The translations under genes were made by a program, and so were the position numbers. 64,000 bases of DNA, taken from positions 172,947 to 236,946 of the forward strand of contig JAIOPI010000040.1 of the NCBI GenBank assembly GCA_021413965.1, written 5' to 3'. Of this stretch, positions 36,044-45,467 are shown piece after piece. The stretch comes from Lentisphaerota bacterium. Its GTDB lineage: Bacteria > Verrucomicrobiota > Kiritimatiellia > UBA8416 > JAIOPI01. Every line of letters begins with the position of its first letter. Position 1 is the stretch's first letter. The notes beneath the pieces were generated by a model. It ran no database searches. It had not been told where the DNA came from and saw only the letters and a program-made list of their open reading frames with translations.

Positions 36044-36913
36044 TTACAGCGATTCCGCGCCAGTCACGATTTCAATCAACTCTTTGGTGATGGCGGCCTG
36101 ACGCTCGCGATTGCGCTTCAGCGTATAGAACTTGATCATGTCGCCGGCATTGCGGGTGGCGTTGTCCATGGCGGCCATGCGGGCGGCGTGTTCGCCGGCG
36201 GCATTTTCGAGCAGGACGTGGAACACCTGGAAGCGCACGGCGTTCGGCAGGAGGCGGCGCAGCAATTCCGGTTCCGGCGGCTCGAACAGGTAATAGGGGG
36301 CGCTGGTCTTGTCGCCGTTCTCCTCTTTTGGCGGGCTGGGGATGGGCAGCAGCTGTTCGAGCACGGGCGTTTGCGAGAGGGCCGAGCGGAACCGGTTGTA
36401 GCCCACGTAGACGACGTCGAACTCGCCGGCGAGAAAGGCGGCCATGAGGTCATCCGCGATGCGGATGGCGGTGGCGAATCGGGGCTGGTCCGTGACCCCC
36501 TCGTAGTGCTTGCGGACGGTGGTGCGATTCTTGAACGAGGTGAAGCCGCGCCGGCCGCAGAAACTCATTTCCAGGTGACCATAGGATTGTCCCTGTTCCG
36601 CGAGCCACTGGGCGGTGTGACGGCAAAGATTGTTGTTAAAGCCGGCGCAGAGACCACGGTCCGAGGTGACGAAGAGCACGAGGGCCTTGCGGGCGGGGGC
36701 GCGCTTTTCCAGCAGGGGATGCGCGCTGTCGGACGGCGTGGCGGCGAGCCCGTCGAGAAGGCGCTGCAGCCCGGCGGCGTAGGTCCGCGCCTGCTCCTGA
36801 GCCTGTTGCGCCCGACGCATCTTGCTGGCCGCGACCAGTTTCATGGTCTTGGTCATCTTCTGCGTGTTCTTCAGGCTCGCGATCTTGACGTTAATTTCTT
36901 TTAAGCTCGCCAT
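36044..36913 (-). CDS. atpG: ATP synthase F1 subunit gamma
   Basis: 289 residues from the ATG at 36913. N-terminal helix ASLKEINVKIASLKNTQKMT, then TKTMKLVAASKMRRA, the VTSDRGLCAGFNNNL core and the C-terminal helix AMDNATRNAGDMIKFYTLKR with TKELIEIVTGAESL. This is the rotating central stalk. It lies 126 bases after atpA, the widest gap in the F1 part, with a weak ribosome binding site. Confidence 0.97.
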   Translation of the reverse strand: MASLKEINVKIASLKNTQKMTKTMKLVAASKMRRAQQAQEQARTYAAGLQRLLDGLAATPSDSAHPLLEKRAPARKALVLFVTSDRGLCAGFNNNLCRHTAQWLAEQGQSYGHLEMSFCGRRGFTSFKNRTTVRKHYEGVTDQPRFATAIRIADDLMAAFLAGEFDVVYVGYNRFRSALSQTPVLEQLLPIPSPPKEENGDKTSAPYYLFEPPEPELLRRLLPNAVRFQVFHVLLENAAGEHAARMAAMDNATRNAGDMIKFYTLKRNRERQAAITKELIEIVTGAESL

Positions 36914-37039
36914 GACGGTCTCTTGCTTGACATCGATCGGACTCGCAGCGGCGAATGAACGCTGGGGCACTCAACGGCGAGGGGACTGGATCGCCTCGCC
37001 GCGTCCGGCCTTTGCGTCAGGTCGCGTTCAGTCGCGGCA

Positions 37040-38575
<1,536 letters not shown>

Positions 38576-38593
38576 GCTGTTACAATCCTCTCT

Positions 38594-39133
38594 TCACGCG
38601 TGTGCCAGGCTGGTGAACAGCGCGTCGAGCTTGCCCCGCACGCTGCAGTCGTGCACGGTATCCCTCACGCGCACGACGAACCCGCCGAGCAGCGCCGCAT
38701 CGGTGTCGACCGCCAGGTCGATCTGGTGGCGATACTTGGTTTCCAGTTTTTGGCGCAGCGCCTCGACCTGGTCCGGGCGCAGCGGGTAGGCGCTGACGAG
38801 CCGGGCTTCCAGGATCTGGTGTGCGGCGCGGTAAAAATCTTCATAGGCCGAGCAGACGTCCGGCAGCACCATCAGGCGCCGGCGTTCGACGAGCAGGCCG
38901 AGCAGGCGCGCCGTGAGGGGTGCCGCCCGCCCCTTGAACAGCGCGTCGAGGATGACCTGCTGCTCGCGCGACGAGAGCGCGGCATGCGCCAGGAAACTGG
39001 CCAGGTCGGGGGTGGCCTGGATGAGGCGGCGCAGGTCGGCCAGATCCTGGCGGACGGCAACGGTTGCGCCCTGTTCCTCAGACAGCAGGAACAGCGCCTT
39101 GGCGTAACGCGCGGCCACCCGGTACTCCGACAT
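38594..39133 (-). CDS. atpH: ATP synthase F1 subunit delta
   Basis: 179 residues. N-terminal domain MSEYRVAARYAKALFLLSEE and the C-terminal conserved GGFVVRVRDTVHDCSVRGKL, as in the delta/OSCP family, which joins the stator b subunit to F1. The start lies two bases from the atpF stop. Longer upstream reading is inside atpF and is not used. Confidence 0.96.
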   Translation of the reverse strand: MSEYRVAARYAKALFLLSEEQGATVAVRQDLADLRRLIQATPDLASFLAHAALSSREQQVILDALFKGRAAPLTARLLGLLVERRRLMVLPDVCSAYEDFYRAAHQILEARLVSAYPLRPDQVEALRQKLETKYRHQIDLAVDTDAALLGGFVVRVRDTVHDCSVRGKLDALFTSLAHA

Positions 39134-39135
39134 GG

Positions 39136-39696
39136 CTAAAACTCCGCGATCAGCTTGTCGGCCAGGGCCCGGTTCCGGTCGGTGTCCAGATTCTGGGCGA
39201 TGAGCCGCCCGGACACGTTGACGACCAGTTCGGCCTGCTCGCGACGGATGTCCGCGATGACCCGGTTCTTGAGGGCCTCGATGTCGCGCTCGGCGTTCTC
39301 GTAGAGCACCTTGACGCGTTCGTGCGCCTTTTTCTCGACCTGGTTGGCGGCTTCGGCCGCCGCCTCGCGCGCGGCCGCGATCATGGCTTTGCACTCGCGC
39401 TCGGTCTCGGCGCGCATGGTGCGCTGCGTTTCCGCGATCTGTCCGACGGCTGCGCGGGCCTGGTCGGCATCCTCCAGCGCCTGGTGGATGCGGTGTTCGC
39501 GGGCCTCCAGGGCGGCAAGGATTGGCTTCCAGGCCACCCGGTAGAGGATGAAGGCGACCACGCTGAAGGTGACCCAGGTCCAGACAACCATCTGGGCGTC
39601 CGGGCTCAGGGGGCTCACGGGGGCATGGCCGCCGCCGTGGCTCTGCGCCGGGTCGACCTCAATGGTCTCATGCACGTTGGATGTTGCTTCCGCCAT
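39136..39696 (-). CDS. atpF: ATP synthase F0 subunit b
   Basis: 186 residues. One membrane helix (about 37-55, MVVWTWVTFSVVAFILYRVA) followed by WKPILAALEAREHRI and a long Ala/Glu/Arg coiled coil to the C terminus. Peripheral stalk. A His/Gly-rich N-terminal leader of about 35 residues precedes the helix, longer than in E. coli. Confidence 0.96.
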   Translation of the reverse strand: MAEATSNVHETIEVDPAQSHGGGHAPVSPLSPDAQMVVWTWVTFSVVAFILYRVAWKPILAALEAREHRIHQALEDADQARAAVGQIAETQRTMRAETERECKAMIAAAREAAAEAANQVEKKAHERVKVLYENAERDIEALKNRVIADIRREQAELVVNVSGRLIAQNLDTDRNRALADKLIAEF

Positions 39697-39717
39697 ACCG
39701 CGCCCACTCCCGTGGTG

Positions 39718-39954
39718 TTACTTGCCCAAGCCGAGGAAGCAGATAACCGCGCAGAACAGCGCGATCCCTTCGACCAACGCGCAGGCGATGATCATGGCCG
39801 TCTGAATGCGCGAGGTGGCGTCCGGCTGGCGGGCAATGCCCTCCATGGCGGACTTGCCGATCAACCCGATGCCGAGCCCGGCGCCCATCGTCACGAGTCC
39901 CGCGCCGACCGTCGCCCCGATGCCTACAAGATGTGTGCCCACTGCCGGTTCCAT
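39718..39954 (-). CDS. atpE: ATP synthase F0 subunit c
   Basis: 78 residues, two helices. Helix 1 has GAGLVTMGAGLGIGLIG with the close glycines; the loop is ARQPD; helix 2 has the ion-binding Glu E62 in ACALVEGIALFCAVICF. The residue after E62 is Gly rather than Ser/Thr, and helix 1 lacks the Gln that Na+-type c subunits use, so a proton-type ring is expected from known c-ring rules. Confidence 0.96.
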   Translation of the reverse strand: MEPAVGTHLVGIGATVGAGLVTMGAGLGIGLIGKSAMEGIARQPDATSRIQTAMIIACALVEGIALFCAVICFLGLGK

Positions 39955-40082
39955 CGTTCACTCCTTGCTATGCATTTACGTGCTGCGTTATTCCCGTCAA
40001 ATATCGCCGGCGCCCGGCGCGAGGACTGCACCATAAGGACATCCCCATGCCGCCGCAAGCCAGTTTTTCCCCTGTCGCCGTC

Positions 40083-40859
40083 CTAGTGCGCCGGATGCAT
40101 GAACGATCCGATGAACATGGCCGTCAGCAGGGTGAAAATGAAGGCTTGAAGGAAGGCCACCAGGATCTCGAGAAAGTAGATGCCGCAGGCCATGGCCACG
40201 GCGGGAACGGCGGCTTTCAGGCCGAAAGACACCGCCAGGCCGATCAGCGAGAAGATGACCACGTGTCCGGCCAGCATGTTGGCGAACAAGCGGATGGTCA
40301 GGGCGAAGGGCTTGACGAACATGCCGATGACCTCGATCGGGAAGAGGATGATCAGGATGGGCCAGGGCACCCCGTGGGGCAGGAAGCTTTTGACGAACCC
40401 GCCAACGCCGTTGTGGTAGATGCCGCCGCCGATCATGAAGGTGAGGGTCACGAGGGCGAGGGCGGCGGTGACGTTCACGTTGGCCGTGGCGGTGCCGAAC
40501 ACGGGAATCAGGCCCATGACGTTGAGCCCGAGGATGAAGAAGAAGAGCGTGCACAGGAAGGGGGTGAACCGCCGGCCGTCCTCGGGGCCCATGTTGGGGA
40601 GGGCGATCTGGTCGCGGACGAACAGGATGAAGATTTCCAGGCAGTTGGTCAGGCCGCGGGGCGCGCGGCCGTCCTTGCGGTACAGCACGCCGAAGATGAA
40701 GACGAGGAAGAAACTGCACAGCAGGAGCATCATGGCGTGCAGGCTGAGCGGTGCGGGGAGCGGAATGGAGAAGAAGGGCAGGGACCACGCGTGCGGGTTG
40801 GACATGGTATGGTGCTGGATGTAGGCCTGCACCGCCGTCTGAACATCTTGTGCTGTCAT
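40083..40859 (-). CDS. atpB: ATP synthase F0 subunit a
   Basis: 258 residues, five to six helices. The essential Arg is in FALTIRLFANMLAGH, with FLEILVAFLQAFIFTLLTAMF as the last conserved helix. It forms the ion half-channels against the c-ring. Begins 19 bases after the atpI-like gene. Confidence 0.97.
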   Translation of the reverse strand: MTAQDVQTAVQAYIQHHTMSNPHAWSLPFFSIPLPAPLSLHAMMLLLCSFFLVFIFGVLYRKDGRAPRGLTNCLEIFILFVRDQIALPNMGPEDGRRFTPFLCTLFFFILGLNVMGLIPVFGTATANVNVTAALALVTLTFMIGGGIYHNGVGGFVKSFLPHGVPWPILIILFPIEVIGMFVKPFALTIRLFANMLAGHVVIFSLIGLAVSFGLKAAVPAVAMACGIYFLEILVAFLQAFIFTLLTAMFIGSFMHPAH

Positions 40860-40878
40860 ACCGGTTCGGATCCTTCGC

Positions 40879-41235
40879 TCACGTTCGCTGGCGCAGGGAT
40901 GCGATTTCCGCCGCGAGAAAGCACACATACCCGATCAGGGTAGCCGCGGCCAGTACCCCCGCCCCGGGCAAGTGATATACAAAAGCGCCCACCACTGCCA
41001 GCAAAAGCGCCAGCATCCGGACGCCATGCCCGATCCCCACCCACAAGAGAAAGGACTCCATCTCCCGGCCCAGTGCCCGCCGGTTGACCAGCGCGGCGGC
41101 GAGCCCGTTCGCGGAGGCCAGTGCGCAGCCCATCAGTGCCGGGGCGAGGCTGCCCGGCGTCGCGCGCATCGCCACGAGGATCCCCACTCCCGCCAGCATC
41201 GCGGCGGCGGCTCCTATATAGAGGCGCGCCATCAT
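40879..41235 (-). CDS. atpI: ATP synthase subunit I-like membrane protein
   Basis: 118 residues, four membrane helices: about 5-25, 31-50, 65-85 and 92-110. ASANGLAAALVNRRALGREM between helices 2 and 3 resembles the AtpI/ATP-synt_I group, which helps c-ring assembly. The ATG at 41235 overlaps the preceding stop (ATGA). Position between AtpZ-like and atpB genes supports the call more than the sequence itself. Confidence 0.72.
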   Translation of the reverse strand: MMARLYIGAAAAMLAGVGILVAMRATPGSLAPALMGCALASANGLAAALVNRRALGREMESFLLWVGIGHGVRMLALLLAVVGAFVYHLPGAGVLAAATLIGYVCFLAAEIASLRQRT

Positions 41236-41492
41236 CCTGGCTTCGGCCCGCCCGTCCCGTTGCCGGGATGGCGCACCACTTTCCACGTTTCGTAGGCCCC
41301 ATAGACCAGGCCGAGGAACATGCCCGTCAGCGTCCAGCCGCTGCCGCCGCCGCGGCGGGCGTCCAACCAGTGGCCCACGTAGGTGAGCAAGGCGATCCCG
41401 ACCGCGAAGTTCAGGCCCAGGTTCACCGCCGCCGAACGCTGCTGGCGATCGGTGCCGGTGCCCATGCCGTTCTGTTTGTCGGGCCCCGCCAT
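41232..41492 (-). CDS. atpZ: AtpZ/AtpI-type F0F1 assembly protein
   Basis: 86 residues from the ATG at 41492 (an upstream ATG at 41606 has no conserved sequence). Two helices: VNLGLNFAVGIALLTYVGHWL and WTLTGMFLGLVYGAYETW, separated by DARRGGG. This DxxxGG hairpin is the AtpZ pattern found first in many atp operons. First gene of the operon here. Confidence 0.8.
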   Translation of the reverse strand: MAGPDKQNGMGTGTDRQQRSAAVNLGLNFAVGIALLTYVGHWLDARRGGGSGWTLTGMFLGLVYGAYETWKVVRHPGNGTGGPKPG

Positions 41493-41533
41493 GCGCCTCC
41501 TGACTGCCCTGCGCCATCCTGTCCGCGACCCGC

Positions 41534-41563
41534 TATGTCTCCCAAGCCGGCGGTTGGTGTCAA
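41534..41563 (-). promoter_or_regulatory. Possible promoter of the atp operon
   Basis: A perfect TTGACA on the minus strand (41563-41558), about 65 bases before the atpZ start. The -10 is poor: GACATA at 18 bases (41539-41534) is the best candidate. It lies back to back with a plus-strand promoter for the cytochrome gene. Confidence 0.35.
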
Positions 41564-41578
41564 GTGCGGAACTAGCAC

Positions 41579-41607
41579 TTGCGTTGCCCGCCGCTTCGGG
41601 GGACAAT
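41579..41607 (+). promoter_or_regulatory. Possible promoter of the NapC-type cytochrome gene
   Basis: TTGCGT (41579-41584), 17-base spacer, GACAAT (41602-41607), 39 bases before the ATG at 41647. Moderate match. Confidence 0.4.
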
Positions 41608-41646
41608 CGCGCGCACGTTTTTTAACGCATTCAGGTGGGAGGTGAG

Positions 41647-43134
41647 ATGAACGACAACGAAACGCCAAGTCTCCTGCGGAACTGGCTCAGCCTGCTGGGC
41701 ATTCCCCTGGCGGCGCTGGGCTTTGTGATCGGCGTCGGGCTGATCGTGCTTGATATTCTCGCCCCCTTTCACAGCCCGTACCTGGGCATTTTCACCTACC
41801 TGGTGGTACCGGTCATCCTCTCCAGCGGCCTGCTGCTGATCCTGGTGGGCGTGCTGCGTGAGCGCCGCCGGCGCGTCCGGACGGGGACGGTCAGCCTGCC
41901 CCGCCTGCCGGTCATCAACCTCAATCACCCGCGGCACATGTCCACGCTGGTCATTGTCGTGGTCGTGTCGTTCCTCTTCTTCACCCTCAGCGGCATTGGC
42001 AGCTACCGGGCCTATCATTTCAGCGAGTCGGTCACCTTCTGCGGGGTGACCTGCCACGGCGTGATGAAGCCGGAATACACGGCCTTTCAGAATTCGCCCC
42101 ACGCCAACGTGACCTGCACGAAGTGCCATATCGGGCCGGGGGCAGACTGGTTTGTGAAAGCCAAGATCAACGGTCTGTACCAGGTGTATTCCGTGATGTT
42201 CAACAAGTACCACCGGCCCATCGAGGCGCCCGTGCAGAGCTTGCGCCCCGCGCAGGAGACCTGCCACACCTGCCACTGGCCGGACAAGTTCTTCGGCTCG
42301 ATCGAGCGCGTGCGCACCCATCATTCGGCGGATGAAACGAATACGCCCTGGACCGTGCGCATGCTGGTCAAGGTGGGCGGCGGAACCTCGACGGGCGAAC
42401 ACGAGGGCGGCAGCCACTGGCATGTGCGCGCCGGCAACAAGGTGGAATACATCGCGGCGGACAAGAAACGGCAGGTCATTCCCTGGGTGCGGCTGACGGA
42501 TGCCAGCGGCAAGGTGACGGTATTCCGCACGCAGGATGCGGCCACGGCGCTGACGGAGGAGCAGATCGCCGCCGCGACCGTGCGCACGATGGACTGCATC
42601 GACTGCCACAACCGGCCCACGCACCACTTCAACTCCCCGGCCCGGTCGCTTGATCTGGCGCTGGCCGACGGCCGCATCGACGCGTCGATGCCCTACATCT
42701 ATCGCAACGCGCTCGCGTTGCTGGATGCCCCCTATACCACCGAGCCGGAAGCACTTCAGGCGATCGCCAAGGGGCTGGGGGCGCAGTACCCTGGAGGCGG
42801 GCCGCAGGTGGAGCAGGCCATCGCGACCGTGCAGGATATTTTCGCCAAGAACATCTTCCCCGAGATGAAAGTGAGCTGGCGCGCCTACCCCGACCACATC
42901 GGGCACTTCGAGGCGCCCGGTTGCGCGCGCTGCCACGACGGCGAGCATGTGAGCGAGGCCGGCGAGCCCATCACCAGCACCTGCACGAGTTGCCACACCA
43001 TCCTGTCGCAGGGTGCCGGGCCGTCGAGCCAGGCGCCGTCGCCCACGGGGCTGGCCTTCGAGCATCCGGGCGACATGTCGGAGTTGAATGAAATGATCGG
43101 CTGCTACACCTGTCACGGGGGCTCCAACGAGTAG
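41647..43134 (+). CDS. NapC/NirT-type membrane multihaem cytochrome c
   Basis: 495 residues from the ATG at 41647 with GGGAGG upstream. Two N-terminal membrane helices (about 15-40 and 45-70) and a third at about 100-120 precede the periplasmic haem domain. Haem motifs in order: CGVTCH (a CxxxCH with an extra residue), CTKCH, CHTCH, CIDCH, CARCH, CTSCH and CYTCH, so seven haems. The first four with their spacing resemble the NapC/NrfH quinol dehydrogenase fold; the last three are an extension. It would take electrons from menaquinol to a periplasmic acceptor. The Rrf2 regulator and the nine-haem cytochrome follow. Confidence 0.88.
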   Translation: MNDNETPSLLRNWLSLLGIPLAALGFVIGVGLIVLDILAPFHSPYLGIFTYLVVPVILSSGLLLILVGVLRERRRRVRTGTVSLPRLPVINLNHPRHMSTLVIVVVVSFLFFTLSGIGSYRAYHFSESVTFCGVTCHGVMKPEYTAFQNSPHANVTCTKCHIGPGADWFVKAKINGLYQVYSVMFNKYHRPIEAPVQSLRPAQETCHTCHWPDKFFGSIERVRTHHSADETNTPWTVRMLVKVGGGTSTGEHEGGSHWHVRAGNKVEYIAADKKRQVIPWVRLTDASGKVTVFRTQDAATALTEEQIAAATVRTMDCIDCHNRPTHHFNSPARSLDLALADGRIDASMPYIYRNALALLDAPYTTEPEALQAIAKGLGAQYPGGGPQVEQAIATVQDIFAKNIFPEMKVSWRAYPDHIGHFEAPGCARCHDGEHVSEAGEPITSTCTSCHTILSQGAGPSSQAPSPTGLAFEHPGDMSELNEMIGCYTCHGGSNE

Positions 43135-43164
43135 CACCGGCGGCGCCGAGGCCGGCACACGTCC

Positions 43165-43608
43165 ATGATGGCCCTTTCCCAGACGACCGGCTACGCGGTG
43201 CAGGCGCTGGCCTGCCTGGCCACGCAGCGCGAGGCCACCTGCGCCGTGCGGCACATTGCCCGCCAGTCCGGCGTACCCGCGCCGTACCTGTCCAAGATCA
43301 TCCATGCGCTTTGCCGGGCCGGCATCGTGACGGCCAAGCGCGGTGCGAGCGGGGGGGTCCGACTGGCACGGCAGCCGGTGGCCATCACGCTGCTCGACGT
43401 AAGCGAGTCCGTAGACGGTCCGGACTACTTCACGCGCTGCCTGCTGGGGCTGGACACCTGCAGCGACGAGCGTGACTGCCCGACCCACCGTTTCTGGAAG
43501 TCGACTCGCGGCCGGATCCGCGATCAGCTGGCGCGCATCACCCTGGCCGACGTGGTGGCGTTTAACCGCCGCCGCCAGGTGGCGGCCACGGCCCGCACGA
43601 AATCCTGA
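43165..43608 (+). CDS. Rrf2-family transcriptional regulator with three-Cys cluster motif
   Basis: 147 residues. Winged-helix start MALSQTTGYAVQALACLA, recognition region VPAPYLSKIIHALCRAGIVTAKRGASGG, then C92, C99 and C105 in RCLLGLDTCSDERDC. The three Cys match the spacing range of Fe-S-binding members such as IscR and NsrR. It may sense nitric oxide, oxygen or Fe-S status. Placed between the NapC-type gene (30 bases upstream) and the cytochrome/NrfD genes (172 bases downstream), it is the natural candidate regulator of this module. No clear ribosome binding site; ATG at 43168 is equally possible. Confidence 0.88.
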   Translation: MMALSQTTGYAVQALACLATQREATCAVRHIARQSGVPAPYLSKIIHALCRAGIVTAKRGASGGVRLARQPVAITLLDVSESVDGPDYFTRCLLGLDTCSDERDCPTHRFWKSTRGRIRDQLARITLADVVAFNRRRQVAATARTKS

Positions 43609-43780
43609 CCATCGCGAGACCGGCGAGCGACTGGCCGCCGCCCCCCCGCCAGGCGATCGCGTCCCCCGGAGCGGGGGCAGTCCTCGGCCGGCGACCGCTG
43701 CGTGTCTTTTCAATTCGTTTTCTTTTGACAGATGCCGGCCTCTAATTGAAGATACACATATCCACAATTGAGGGGAGGGT

Positions 43781-44728
43781 GTGGCGATCGCTATGCGCAG
43801 TCCATCAGAGCCGCCGGAATCCGGCCCGCCGCCCGACTACCGCCATGCGTACCCGGTGTTCCTGATCATGGGCGGATTACTGGTGGTGGCCCTTGCCGTG
43901 CGGGCCTGGCTGGTGCCGGAGACCTTCGGAGAATTCGGCTACTACCGCGGCGCCGCGCTCGACGAGGCCAAGGTGCGCACCTCGCGCTACCTGGGGCGGC
44001 AGGCCTGCGCCGAGTGTCACGACGACGTGGCGGCGCTTCACGCCAAGGACGCCCACGGCTCCGTGGAATGCGAGACCTGCCACGGCCCCGGTTCCGCGCA
44101 TGTCGAGGACGCGGAGAACGTCCTGCCGCGCGCCGATCGCCAGCAGGACTGCCTGGTGTGCCACCGCCGCCTCGACGCGCGCCCAGGCTCCTTCCCGCAG
44201 ATTGACCGCGACGAGCATTTCCGCCTCGTCGGCGTGACCAATGCCGCCACCGCCTGCGTTCGTTGCCATTCCGGGCACGAGCCGCTCTTCATGAACAAGG
44301 ATCTGCGCACCGCCCGGCTGCACCCGCTCATCCATGCCTGTGGTGATTGCCATCTGGGCCGCCAGGACCAGACGCTCAAGCAGCCCGCGGGACATCCCCA
44401 GATCTTCCAGTGCAGCTACTGCCACGCCGACGTGTCAGCCTCGGCCGCCAAGGCCGAGCACCACGCCATCGCCTGCACGACCTGCCACCTCTTCATCAAG
44501 GAAAACGCATTCTCCGGGCGCATCGTGCGCGACACCGATCCGCGCTTCTGTCTGCTCTGCCACGGCCAGGCGGATTTCCGTTCGCAGGACGGACCGCCGC
44601 TGATCACCTGGCCGGGCCACCTGGCGGATGTTTCGGAGGAGACGCCCGACCCGACGCGCGCCTGCGTGGATTGCCACCAGGACCAGATTCACGACCTATT
44701 CGAAAAGGAGGTGTCGCATGGGCTGTGA
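43781..44728 (+). CDS. Nine-haem membrane-anchored cytochrome c
   Basis: 315 residues from a GTG behind GGGGAGGG (ATG at 43793 is less well placed). One membrane helix (about 25-45, VFLIMGGLLVVALAVRAWLV), then nine CxxCH motifs: CAECH, CETCH, CLVCH, CVRCH, CGDCH, CSYCH, CTTCH, CLLCH and CVDCH, with many extra His as second ligands. A TTGACA lies at 43725-43730 in the upstream gap, without an obvious -10. The stop overlaps the next gene by 11 bases. The gene set cytochrome-ferredoxin-NrfD recalls quinone-linked periplasmic complexes such as Qrc, Nrf and the alternative complex III core. Confidence 0.88.
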   Translation: MAIAMRSPSEPPESGPPPDYRHAYPVFLIMGGLLVVALAVRAWLVPETFGEFGYYRGAALDEAKVRTSRYLGRQACAECHDDVAALHAKDAHGSVECETCHGPGSAHVEDAENVLPRADRQQDCLVCHRRLDARPGSFPQIDRDEHFRLVGVTNAATACVRCHSGHEPLFMNKDLRTARLHPLIHACGDCHLGRQDQTLKQPAGHPQIFQCSYCHADVSASAAKAEHHAIACTTCHLFIKENAFSGRIVRDTDPRFCLLCHGQADFRSQDGPPLITWPGHLADVSEETPDPTRACVDCHQDQIHDLFEKEVSHGL

Positions 44729-45467
44729 TTGTGCCGGCATGATGACGCGCCGCGAGATGATCCAGCGCCTGGTGACCGGGGCCACCGGCAGCCTGCTGGT
44801 CTGGACCTTTCCCGCGCTTGCCGCCGAGGGCGAGGACCCCAGGGATCGTCCGCTCTATGCCTATGCCGTCGACACGACGCGCTGCATCGGGTGCTGCGCC
44901 TGCATGCGCGCCTGCCGTGCCGAAAACGACGTGCCGGACGGCTGTTTCCGCACGTGGATCGAGCGCTACCGCGTGCGCGCCAACGGTGAGGTGCTCGTGG
45001 ACGTGGCTGCCGGCGACGACCACGTCTTCGAGGAGGACCCGGTTCCGGACACGGTGAAGGCCTTCTTTGTTCCCAAGCTCTGCAACCACTGCGAGAAGTC
45101 CGTCTGCAGCCAGGTCTGCCCGGTCGGCGCCACCTACGAAACGCCCGAGGGCGTGGTGCTGGTGGACCAGAAGCGCTGCATCGGCTGCGGCTACTGCGTG
45201 CAGGCATGCCCCTACGGCACGCGCTTCATCCACCCGACCAAGCATTACGCCGACAAGTGCACGCTGTGCTACCACCGCATCTCGCGCGGGGAACTGCCGG
45301 CCTGCGTGCTGGCCTGCCCGAAGGGCGTGCGCATTTTCGGCGACCTGCACGACCCGGAAAGCCGCCTCTCCACCATGCTCAAGCAGCGGCGCTACCGCGT
45401 GCTGAAGCCGGAGATGGGGACACACCCCAAGTGCTACTACCTCGACCTCGATTTTGAAGTGGTATGA
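44718..45467 (+). CDS. Ferredoxin-like electron-transfer subunit with four [4Fe-4S] motifs (NrfC/HybA/DmsB type)
   Basis: 249 residues, ATG after AAAAGGAGG. A twin-arginine-like leader, TRREMIQRLVTGATGSLLVW, suggests Tat export. Four Cys groups follow: CIGCCACMRAC, CNHCEKSVCSQVC, CIGCGYCVQAC, and CTLC plus CVLAC. This is the usual cubane set of periplasmic FeS subunits. It shares 11 bases with the cytochrome gene and four with the NrfD gene, so the three are tightly coupled. It would pass electrons between NrfD-side quinone and the cytochrome. Confidence 0.92.
   Translation: MGCDCAGMMTRREMIQRLVTGATGSLLVWTFPALAAEGEDPRDRPLYAYAVDTTRCIGCCACMRACRAENDVPDGCFRTWIERYRVRANGEVLVDVAAGDDHVFEEDPVPDTVKAFFVPKLCNHCEKSVCSQVCPVGATYETPEGVVLVDQKRCIGCGYCVQACPYGTRFIHPTKHYADKCTLCYHRISRGELPACVLACPKGVRIFGDLHDPESRLSTMLKQRRYRVLKPEMGTHPKCYYLDLDFEVV

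Noticed and set aside
39046..39139. Long plus-strand frames opposite atpA, atpH and atpD
   Set aside because: They run antisense to a complete atp operon and contain no domain.
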